From the NCBI GenBank assembly GCA_947374485.1, contig CANCCF010000080.1, positions 1 to 15,603 of the forward strand: 15,603 nucleotides of DNA, given 5' to 3'. A program made the translations under genes and the position numbers. Below, in pieces: positions 9,175-15,026 of this stretch. Under the pieces are notes generated by a model that made no database searches, had not been told where the DNA came from, and saw nothing but the letters and a program-made list of their open reading frames with translations. How positions within the stretch are numbered: position 1 is the first letter of the stretch; the number at the start of each line of letters is the position of its first letter. The stretch is from Comamonadaceae bacterium. Its GTDB lineage: Bacteria > Pseudomonadota > Gammaproteobacteria > Burkholderiales > Burkholderiaceae_C.

Positions 9175-9432
9175 ATGCAGAATGGCGCCGTGGCGACACC
9201 TCCTGACCGTTCCAAATCTTCCGACCGCAAACCAGCGGCGCGTGACTTTTCGCTCGATCCTTTGCCTGTGCCGGATGCGACCGAGAGCAACACCGATACC
9301 GCCTGGGGACTGTGGGAGCACACTTTGAAGTCCTTGGAAGAGCCCATCCCACAGACCCAGCCCGCAGAGCTGCAGGACTTCCCGGACACCGAGCACGCCG
9401 GCTTGCAGGTACCAGTACCCCAAAAGCCTTGA
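9175..9432 (+). CDS. Small hypothetical protein, divergent from htpG
   Basis: An 85-codon frame with strong G/C at third positions, unlike the overlapping frames. The product is acidic and proline-rich: a charged N-terminus, then RDFSLDPLPVPD (residues 23-34), NTDTAWGLWEHTLKSLEE (39-56, two Trp, probably a short helix) and a Pro/Gln-rich tail. There is no signal peptide, membrane segment or cysteine. I do not recognise a named family, though the layout resembles small conserved proteins of unknown function. The frame stays open upstream across the antisense of htpG, so the start is uncertain; ATG 9175 is chosen and GTG 9151 is an alternative with AGGGTGG upstream. Its promoter would have to overlap the htpG promoter. 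It is convergent with the pseudouridine synthase gene, 35 bp away. Being non-coding remains possible. Confidence 0.5.
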   Translation: MQNGAVATPPDRSKSSDRKPAARDFSLDPLPVPDATESNTDTAWGLWEHTLKSLEEPIPQTQPAELQDFPDTEHAGLQVPVPQKP

Positions 9433-9467
9433 GCTGAGGGCCTGCGCAGCCCGCGCCTGTTGGGGTT

Positions 9468-10412
9468 TTAGAATTTTTCCTGCGGCTGCAGGTAGCGCCA
9501 CTGCCCCACCGGCAGGTTGCCCAGCATGACGCGGCCAATGCGCACGCGCTTGAGGCCCACCACTTTCAGGCCCACCTGCTCGCACATGCGCCGTATCTGG
9601 CGCTTTTTGCCCTCGGTCAGCACAAAGCGCAGCTGTTCGGGGTTTTGCCATTCCACCACCGCCGGCTTCAGCGCCTGGCCGTCCAGGCTCAGACCGTGGC
9701 GCAACAGGGCCAGCTGGCTCTTGGGGAAGACGGACTGCACGTCGCTGCTGATGGGGTCGTCATCGTCAATGCGGCTGAGTTGCGTAGGGGCGGCTGCGTA
9801 GGTGGCAGCCGCCGAGGCTTCGGCGGCCGTGTTGGCCCGTCCCGTGTACACCACGCGCACCAGGTATTCCTTTTCCATCACCGCGTCTTCGCCAATCAGC
9901 TGGCGCGCCACGCGGCCGTCTTGCGTCAGCACCAATAGGCCGGTGGAATCAATGTCCAGGCGGCCCGCGGGCACCAGGCTTTTGAGCTGGCTGCCGTGGA
10001 AAAAGAAGCGGGCGTTGTCGTCTTGCCAGCGATTCTGCGGCTGCACCAGGGTGATGGCGGGCTCGTGCCCGTCTTCGGCCTGGCCGCTGACCAGGCCAAT
10101 GGGCTTGTTGATCAGGATGGTGACCTGGTTGGCCTGCTGGCCCTTGGCCTGTTTGTCGATGTCGATCTTCACGTCGGGCGTGACCTGCATGCCCATTTCG
10201 GCCACACGGCCGTTGACCTTGACCCAGCCCTTGGCAATCCATTCATCGGCTTCGCGGCGCGAGGCCATGCCCAGCTCGGCCATGCGCTTGTTCAGGCGCA
10301 CCGTGCCGTTCGGCCCCACGGCCTTGGTGTTGCTTTGCCCCTGTGGCATGGGCGCGCGCCCAGTAGGGGGCGCGGCGCGGCGGAAAACGGGCGGGGCTTT
10401 GGGTTCGGTCAT
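9468..10412 (-). CDS. RluF-like 23S rRNA pseudouridine synthase
   Basis: RsuA/RluB/RluE/RluF-family enzyme that isomerises uridine to pseudouridine in large-subunit rRNA. In the 314-residue protein an S4 RNA-binding domain (about 38-85, VRLNKRMAELGMASRREAD) precedes the synthase domain, with LINKPIGLVS, catalytic Asp153 in GRLDIDSTGLL, MEKEYLV and EGKKRQIRRMCE (267-278). The ending LKRVRIGRVMLGNLPVGQWRYL is closer to RluF than to RluB, suggesting U2604-type specificity, but this is inferred by eye. A 36-residue Ala-rich and then acidic insertion (about 191-226, with DDDD) is unusual. The first 35 residues are a basic, Pro-rich tail. No clear ribosome binding site precedes ATG 10412; Met22 is an alternative start. 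It lies 35 bp downstream of the DUF2892 gene and may be cotranscribed. Confidence 0.88.
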   Translation of the reverse strand: MTEPKAPPVFRRAAPPTGRAPMPQGQSNTKAVGPNGTVRLNKRMAELGMASRREADEWIAKGWVKVNGRVAEMGMQVTPDVKIDIDKQAKGQQANQVTILINKPIGLVSGQAEDGHEPAITLVQPQNRWQDDNARFFFHGSQLKSLVPAGRLDIDSTGLLVLTQDGRVARQLIGEDAVMEKEYLVRVVYTGRANTAAEASAAATYAAAPTQLSRIDDDDPISSDVQSVFPKSQLALLRHGLSLDGQALKPAVVEWQNPEQLRFVLTEGKKRQIRRMCEQVGLKVVGLKRVRIGRVMLGNLPVGQWRYLQPQEKF

Positions 10413-10447
10413 GGGCCCATTTTACGAGCCCGCCCAGAGCTGTTGAA

Positions 10448-10642
10448 TCAGCTCTTCTGCATGGGGCAGGTGTTGAGCCCCAGCACGGTGTAGAGCGGGC
10501 ACCAGCCGACGGCGCCGGTCAGCAACGGCACTATGCCAATCCAGCCCCAGACACCAATGGTGCCGGTGAACATCAGGGCCAGCAGCAAGAGGCCAGCGGC
10601 AATGCGCAGTGCGCGGTCCAGGGTGCCTTCATTGGTTTTCAT
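10448..10642 (-). CDS. DUF2892 (YgaP-type) small membrane protein
   Basis: A 64-residue inner-membrane protein of the DUF2892 family, the same domain as the membrane half of E. coli YgaP. It has an N-terminal TLDRALRI segment, two hydrophobic helices (about 12-28 and 30-46) joined by a short glycine turn, and the family ending GWCPLYTVLGLNTC with Cys48 and Cys59. The function is not established; the domain often accompanies rhodanese or sulfur-related genes, but none is seen here. The start has AAAGGA at good spacing. A CRP-like operator and a hairpin lie in the 82 bp upstream, pointing to its own control as well as read-through from the regulator genes. Confidence 0.9.
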   Translation of the reverse strand: MKTNEGTLDRALRIAAGLLLLALMFTGTIGVWGWIGIVPLLTGAVGWCPLYTVLGLNTCPMQKS

Positions 10643-10669
10643 GGGAAGTCCTTTGCATCAAGCGTTGTA

Positions 10670-10692
10670 GATGGCGCTATTGGAGCGCCATC
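10670..10692 (-). other. 9-bp hairpin before the DUF2892 gene
   Basis: Arms GATGGCGCT (10670-10678) and AGCGCCATC (10684-10692) pair perfectly around a 5-base loop. It lies 32 bases after the Crp/Fnr stop and 27 bases before the DUF2892 ATG. No T-run follows on either strand, so it is not a standard terminator. It could be an intercistronic RNA hairpin or an operator for a second regulator. Confidence 0.6.
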
Positions 10693-10705
10693 ACGCTGCT
10701 TTGTC

Positions 10706-10721
10706 TGTGACTTTGGTCACA
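10706..10721. promoter_or_regulatory. Perfect CRP-type operator TGTGA-N6-TCACA
   Basis: TGTGA (10706-10710), six bases CTTTGG, TCACA (10717-10721). Both half-sites match the CRP consensus exactly, and the next inner pair (C/G) extends the symmetry to GTGAC/GTCAC. It sits in the intergenic region 64 bp upstream of the DUF2892 ATG, four bases after the stop of a Crp/Fnr-family gene. The likely target is the DUF2892-rluF-like pair. Confidence 0.7.
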
Positions 10722-10724
10722 CGG

Positions 10725-11372
10725 TCATGTTCCATCGGCCACGGCCCGCAGCGCCTGGCTGTTGCGAATCAGAACGTGCTCGCGCGCCAGCTCCACCCAG
10801 CCCTCGCGCTCAAAGCGGCGCAGCAGGCGCGACACCATCTCGCGCACGGTGCCCAGCTCATCGGCCAGTTGCTGGTGGCTCAGTGCGATGTCCTGCCCAC
10901 GCCCCAAGAGGCAAGCCGCCAGACGCTGGTCCAGGCGCTGGAAGGCCACCGCGTCAATCAGGCCGGTGAGGTCGGCCATGCGCTCGGCAAACAGTCCCAG
11001 CACGGCGTTGCGGAACACGGGCGTCTCCAACCACTGCACAAACACCGGTGGCGTAATCAGCAGCAGGCGCGTGGCCCGCGTGCTGATGCCCTGGGCGCAA
11101 AGCGGTGTGCTGCGAAACAGGCTGGCGCTGGAGACCAGACACAGCTCGCCCGGCACCACCCGGTACAGCTCCAGCGAGCGGCCGTCTGCGGCATGGCGCG
11201 AGACCTTGACCTCGCCCTCCAGCACCAGGGGGAAGCCTTGGCAGGGGGCGTTGGTGTCGAACAGCACGGTGTGGGCGGGCACGGCAATGGGATCTGCGGC
11301 GGGGCCCAAATCGGCCAGGCTGGGTAACACTTCGGCCAGCGCGGGGTAGAGGGCGAGTGGCTGGGTGTTCAT
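10725..11372 (-). CDS. Crp/Fnr-family transcriptional regulator (downstream copy)
   Basis: A 215-residue regulator with an N-terminal cyclic-nucleotide-binding-type beta-roll (about 30-115, PLVLEGEVKVSRHAADGRSL), a dimer helix (about 118-145) and a C-terminal winged helix (LSHQQLADELGTVREMVSRLLRRFEREGWVEL, in part at 164-195). The recognition helix has Arg177, Glu178 and Arg182, the spacing of CRP Arg180/Glu181/Arg185, which predicts TGTGA-type half-sites. It lacks the FNR N-terminal four-cysteine cluster; its cysteines (44, 78, 92, 154) are not in the oxygen-sensor pattern. The frame is open 32 codons further upstream, but that extension overlaps the preceding gene, so ATG 11372 is preferred. 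The binding site is weak (GCAGGG, rather far). The effector is unknown. It follows the other Crp/Fnr gene by 37 bp and is probably cotranscribed. Confidence 0.88.
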   Translation of the reverse strand: MNTQPLALYPALAEVLPSLADLGPAADPIAVPAHTVLFDTNAPCQGFPLVLEGEVKVSRHAADGRSLELYRVVPGELCLVSSASLFRSTPLCAQGISTRATRLLLITPPVFVQWLETPVFRNAVLGLFAERMADLTGLIDAVAFQRLDQRLAACLLGRGQDIALSHQQLADELGTVREMVSRLLRRFEREGWVELAREHVLIRNSQALRAVADGT

Positions 11373-11409
11373 GGCGGCAGTGTAGACCCTGCGGTTTATA
11401 TGAGCGGGC

Positions 11410-12123
11410 TCAAGCCTTGAACACCTGCGAACGCAAGGCCTGCAAATCCAGAATCCGCAGGCCGCCATACTCCACGCGAATGGAGCCCTGTTCGGCCAAG
11501 GCAGTCAGCGCCTCGTTCACGCGCTGGCGCGACAGCCCCACCAGGTAGGCCAGCTCCTGCTGGGTGATGCGCAGCACCTCGCCCACGCCGGGGTACAGCG
11601 TGGGGTTGAACAGCGCGGCCAGACTGCGCGCCACGCGGATGTCGGGGTTGGTCAGGCGGTCGATCTCGCGCGCCGCTATGAACTGTCCCAGGCGCTCGTT
11701 GAGCTGGTTCATGACAAAGCGGTTGAAGCCAATCGAGTGGTCCAGTAGCCAGTGAAACGTGTCCACATGCAGGCCCGCCACCAGGCTTTTGCGCAGGGGC
11801 TGGATGTTGTATTTGTAGGTCTCGCGCTTCAGGGCCGTGCCCTCGCCAAACCAGCCACCGGGCGGCACGCCGGTGAAGGTCATGGTCTGGCCTTCGGCGT
11901 TGTCGGTGCTCATTTTCAAGAGGCCATCGACCACGCCAAACCAGTAGGTCACGGGGCGGCCCATGCGGCAGACAAACTCGCCCGGCAGGGCCTCGCTGAT
12001 GCGCAAATCGTCCACCGCGCGCTGGTGCTCGTCTTTGCTGAGCAGGCGCAGCCAGGGGATGGCGGCCAGTTCGGGCTCGGTGAGCGGGCGGCGGCGTTGG
12101 TGCAGTGCGCTGTCTTGGGCCAT
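11410..12123 (-). CDS. Crp/Fnr-family transcriptional regulator (upstream copy)
   Basis: A 237-residue regulator. An N-terminal helical lead (LTEPELAAIPWLRLLSKDEHQ) precedes the cNMP-binding-type beta-roll (about 40-120, with RMGRPVTYWFGVVDGLLKMS and PPGGWFGEG), a long dimer helix (about 125-158) and a winged helix with LRITQQELAYLVGLSRQRV. The recognition helix SRQRVNEAL differs from CRP and FNR, so its DNA site should differ from TGTGA. There is no FNR-type cysteine cluster. The frame runs further upstream, but ATG 12123 is chosen because the fold starts soon after; ATG 12186 is an alternative that would add 21 residues. It is divergent from the acyl-CoA ligase gene with 163 bp between them, making that operon its likeliest target. 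The effector is unknown. Confidence 0.88.
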   Translation of the reverse strand: MAQDSALHQRRRPLTEPELAAIPWLRLLSKDEHQRAVDDLRISEALPGEFVCRMGRPVTYWFGVVDGLLKMSTDNAEGQTMTFTGVPPGGWFGEGTALKRETYKYNIQPLRKSLVAGLHVDTFHWLLDHSIGFNRFVMNQLNERLGQFIAAREIDRLTNPDIRVARSLAALFNPTLYPGVGEVLRITQQELAYLVGLSRQRVNEALTALAEQGSIRVEYGGLRILDLQALRSQVFKA

Positions 12124-12189
12124 GGCTGGGGCTTGATTTTGTAAGCCTGGAATAAGTGAAGGGAAAACACCTACCGGGAAGCGCATGAA

Positions 12190-12207
12190 TTGTCGTCCGA
12201 ATGACAA
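12190..12207. promoter_or_regulatory. Imperfect palindrome, putative Crp/Fnr operator
   Basis: TTGTC (12190-12194) and GACAA (12203-12207) are inverted around eight bases that are themselves partly symmetric; 14 of 18 positions agree with the reverse complement. It lies between the divergent regulator and ligase genes. Its centre (12198.5) is about 42 bases before the transcription start predicted from AATAAT at 12229, the usual class II position for a Crp/Fnr activator. Binding is inferred. Confidence 0.5.
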
Positions 12208-12228
12208 CCAGGCGTCAATGGCGGTGCC

Positions 12229-12234
12229 AATAAT
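12229..12234 (+). promoter_or_regulatory. Possible -10 element of the ligase-liv operon
   Basis: AATAAT differs from TATAAT at one base and would give a start near 12241, leaving a leader of about 46 bases. No good -35 hexamer is found 16-18 bases upstream, as expected for a promoter that depends on an activator bound near -42. Confidence 0.35.
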
Positions 12235-12286
12235 CAAGGCACACGAAGAGCCCCGCTTGCACCATGGGGGCAACCAGAGGAGACCC

Positions 12287-14233
12287 ATGCGAACCACTTT
12301 TCCGCAACTGCTGCTGCAGCATGCCGCCCAGCGCCCGCAAGCGCCCGCCATGCGCGAGAAGGAATATGGCATCTGGCAGACCCTGAGCTGGCAGGCCCTG
12401 GCCACCCTGGTGGCCGAGCTGGCCGCAGGGCTCCACCAGGCCGGGCTGCGCCGGGACGACCACATGGTGGTGGTGGGCGCCAACCGCCCGCGCCTCTACG
12501 CCACCATGCTGGCCGTGCAAGCCTTGGGTGCCGTGCCCATCCCGCTGTACCAGGACGCGGCCGCGGCCGAATGCGTGTTCCCCATCAACAATGCCGAAGT
12601 GACCTTTGCCTTTGCCGAAGACCAGGAGCAGGTCGACAAGCTGCTGGAGATTCGCCCGCAGTGCCCGCAATTGGCACGCATCTACTTTGACGACCCGCGT
12701 GGCCTGCGCAACTACGACGAACCGGGTCTCGCCTCTCTGGACGAGCTGCAGGCACGCGGCAAAGCGTTTGCATCTTTGCACACCGACTTCTTCAAAGACG
12801 AAGTGGCCAAGATCCAGCCTGACGATGTGGGCGCCATGTTTTTCACCTCCGGCACCACCGGCAACCCCAAGGGTGTGGTGCACACGCACGACTCGCTCTT
12901 GAACCGGGCCCGCGCCGGGGCCGACTTTGACAAGTTGACCAGTGACGAAGAGGTGCTGGCCTATTTGCCCCCGGCCTGGATCGGCCAGAACATTTTTTCG
13001 TATGCCCAGTGGCTGGCCTGTGGCTACGTGGTGAACTGCCCCGAGTCGGCCGCCACGGCCAGCATCGACCTGAAGGAAATTGGCCCGACCTATTACTTCG
13101 CGCCACCGCGCGTGTTTGAAGGTCTGTTGACCAGTGTGATGATCCGCATGGAAGACGCTTCTCTCCTCAAGCGCCGCATGTTCCACGCCTTCATGGCCGT
13201 GGCCCAGCGGGTGGGCCCGGCGCTGATGAATGGCGAAGCCGTCGGCTTGGCCGACAAGCTCTTGTACGCCCTGGGCAACGTGTGCGTGTACGGCCCGCTG
13301 CGCAACACCCTGGGCTTCAGCCGGGTGCGTGTGGCCTACACCGCGGGCGAGGCCATTGGGCCGGACCTGTTCAGCTTTTACCGCTCGATTGGCATCAACC
13401 TGAAGCAACTCTACGGCTCCACTGAGACTGCGGTGTTCGTCTGCCTGCAGCCCGACACCGAAGCCCGTGCCGACACCGTGGGCGTGCCCTGCGCCGGGGT
13501 GGAGATCAAGGTGGCCGACAACGGCGAAATATTGGTCAAGTCGCCCGGCCTTTTCAAGGCCTATTACAAGAACCCGGCCGCCACCGCCGAGGTGCTGACA
13601 TTGGACGGCTGGTACCACACCAGCGATGCCGGTTTTCTGGATGGCCACGGCCACCTGAAGATCATCGACCGCGTGAAAGACGTGGGCCGCATCCAGGGCG
13701 GCGCCTTCGACGGCGCCCTGTTCGCGCCCAAGTACGTAGAAAACAAATTGAAATTTTTCCAGCATATCAAGGAAGTGGTGGCCTATGGCGACGGGCGCGA
13801 GAAAGTCTGCGTGCTCATCAACATCGACTTCGACGCCGTGGGCAACTGGGCCGAGCGGCGCAACCTGCCGTATGCGGGCTACACCGATCTGGCGCAAAAG
13901 CCCGAGGTCTACCAGCTCATCCAGGAGTGTGTGGAAAAGGTCAACGCCGACCTGAGCGCCGACGCGCTCCTGGCGGGCAGCCAGGTCAGCCGCTTTTTGA
14001 TTCTGCACAAGGAATTGGATGCCGATGACGGCGAACTCACCCGCACCAACAAGGTCCGCCGCGGCTTTATTGCCGACAAATACAGCGTCTTGGTGGACGC
14101 CCTGTACGCAGGCAAGACCAGCCAGTTCATCGAGACCGTTGTCAAATTTGAAGACGGTCGCACCGGCAGCGTCAGCGCCACGCTGCGCCTGGACGATGCG
14201 AAGACATTTGCCCCCGTGAAGGCTGCAGCATGA
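12287..14233 (+). CDS. AMP-forming acyl-CoA synthetase (long-chain-type ligase)
   Basis: ANL-superfamily enzyme that activates a carboxylic acid with ATP to an acyl-adenylate and then the CoA thioester, in the cytosol or at the inner membrane face. ATG 12287 is chosen over the upstream in-frame ATG 12185 because GAGGAG lies just before it and homology-like sequence (TFPQLLLQHAAQRP) starts there, giving 648 residues. Motifs: P-loop TSGTTGNPKG (187-196), LYGSTE (375-380), WYHTSDAG (442-449) with the ribose-binding Asp, hinge region DRVKD (461-465) and catalytic-lysine motif LTRTNKVRR (Lys589). The length and the IDRVKDVGRIQGG section resemble long-chain synthetases. It overlaps livG by 4 bp (ATGA), so ligase and transporter are coupled. 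The substrate may be fatty, aromatic or branched; it cannot be read from sequence. Confidence 0.92.
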   Translation: MRTTFPQLLLQHAAQRPQAPAMREKEYGIWQTLSWQALATLVAELAAGLHQAGLRRDDHMVVVGANRPRLYATMLAVQALGAVPIPLYQDAAAAECVFPINNAEVTFAFAEDQEQVDKLLEIRPQCPQLARIYFDDPRGLRNYDEPGLASLDELQARGKAFASLHTDFFKDEVAKIQPDDVGAMFFTSGTTGNPKGVVHTHDSLLNRARAGADFDKLTSDEEVLAYLPPAWIGQNIFSYAQWLACGYVVNCPESAATASIDLKEIGPTYYFAPPRVFEGLLTSVMIRMEDASLLKRRMFHAFMAVAQRVGPALMNGEAVGLADKLLYALGNVCVYGPLRNTLGFSRVRVAYTAGEAIGPDLFSFYRSIGINLKQLYGSTETAVFVCLQPDTEARADTVGVPCAGVEIKVADNGEILVKSPGLFKAYYKNPAATAEVLTLDGWYHTSDAGFLDGHGHLKIIDRVKDVGRIQGGAFDGALFAPKYVENKLKFFQHIKEVVAYGDGREKVCVLINIDFDAVGNWAERRNLPYAGYTDLAQKPEVYQLIQECVEKVNADLSADALLAGSQVSRFLILHKELDADDGELTRTNKVRRGFIADKYSVLVDALYAGKTSQFIETVVKFEDGRTGSVSATLRLDDAKTFAPVKAAA

Positions 14234-15015
14234 GCACGAAGAAAATAGGCGACGTCATTTTGGACGTCAAAAATATCAGCTTGAGTTTCGGTGGCGTCAA
14301 AGCCCTGACGGATATTTCCTTCAATGTGAAAGAGCATGAAATCCGCGCCATCATCGGCCCCAACGGCGCGGGCAAAAGCTCCATGCTCAACTGCATCAAC
14401 GGCGTCTACCGTCCGCAACTTGGCTCCATCACTTTCCGTGGCCAGACCTTTGGCCACATGGACAGCCACCAGGTGGCCAGCATGGGGATTGGGCGCACCT
14501 TCCAGAACCTGGCGCTGTTCAAGGGCATGAGCGTGCTCGACAACATCATGTCCGGGCGCAACCTCAAAATCAAAAGCAGCATCTTCATGCAGGCCCTGCG
14601 ACTGGGCCCGGCCGAGCGCGAGGAAATCATGCACCGCGAGGCGGTGGAACGCATTATTGATTTTCTGGAAATCCAGGCCTACCGCAAGACGCCCGTGGGC
14701 CAGTTGCCCTACGGCCTGCAAAAGCGCGTGGACCTGGGCCGCGCCCTGGCCATGGAGCCGCAGGTGCTGCTGCTGGACGAACCCATGGCCGGCATGAACG
14801 TGGAAGAAAAGCAGGACATGTGCCGCTTTGTGCTGGACGTGAACGACGAATTCGGCACCACCGTCGTGCTGATCGAGCACGACATGGGCGTGGTGATGGA
14901 CATCTCCGACCGCGTGGTGGTGCTGGACTACGGCAAGAAGATTGGCGACGGTACGCCTGATGAAGTACGCAACAACGCAGACGTGATTTCCGCGTACCTC
15001 GGCACCTCGCACTAA
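14230..15015 (+). CDS. livG: LivG-type ABC transporter ATP-binding protein
   Basis: ATPase of a branched-chain-amino-acid (HAAT) family importer, 261 residues. Walker A GPNGAGKS (43-50), Q-loop Gln92 in RTFQN, signature region LPYGLQKR (159-166), Walker B VLLLDEP (179-185), H-loop His217 in IEHDM. The insertion between Q-loop and signature (about 103-155) and the ending VISAYLG are typical of LivG rather than LivF. The signature LPYGLQ departs from the usual LSGGQ, as is common in LivG. The ATG is inside the ligase stop (ATGA). Because the operon starts with an acyl-CoA ligase, the cargo is more likely a carboxylic acid than leucine (inference); many LivG relatives carry such cargo. Confidence 0.93.
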   Translation: MSTKKIGDVILDVKNISLSFGGVKALTDISFNVKEHEIRAIIGPNGAGKSSMLNCINGVYRPQLGSITFRGQTFGHMDSHQVASMGIGRTFQNLALFKGMSVLDNIMSGRNLKIKSSIFMQALRLGPAEREEIMHREAVERIIDFLEIQAYRKTPVGQLPYGLQKRVDLGRALAMEPQVLLLDEPMAGMNVEEKQDMCRFVLDVNDEFGTTVVLIEHDMGVVMDISDRVVVLDYGKKIGDGTPDEVRNNADVISAYLGTSH

Positions 15016-15026
15016 GGATTTCAACC

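Noticed and set aside
7051..9432. A very long + strand open frame (about 790 codons) across htpG
   Set aside because: It is the antisense of htpG, kept open by GC-rich codon bias. Only its last part (9175-9432), beyond the htpG start, is considered as a possible gene.
9433..9467. Possible terminator between the small gene and the pseudouridine synthase gene
   Set aside because: There is a CTGCGCAG palindrome with partly paired flanks, but the stem is bulged and the Ts come too late and are interrupted.
10411..10420. Palindrome ATGGGCCCAT at the start of the RluF-like gene
   Set aside because: A 10-base palindrome of this composition is expected by chance in GC-rich DNA, and the extra ATG in it is out of frame and stops at once.
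12185..12286. N-terminal extension of the acyl-CoA ligase to ATG 12185
   Set aside because: No ribosome binding site at 12185; the start would overlap the candidate operator, while GAGGAG precedes ATG 12287.
12215..14008. A 597-codon - strand open frame opposite the acyl-CoA ligase
   Set aside because: His/Gly/Val-rich shadow translation with no recognisable domain; the ligase on the + strand has complete family motifs.
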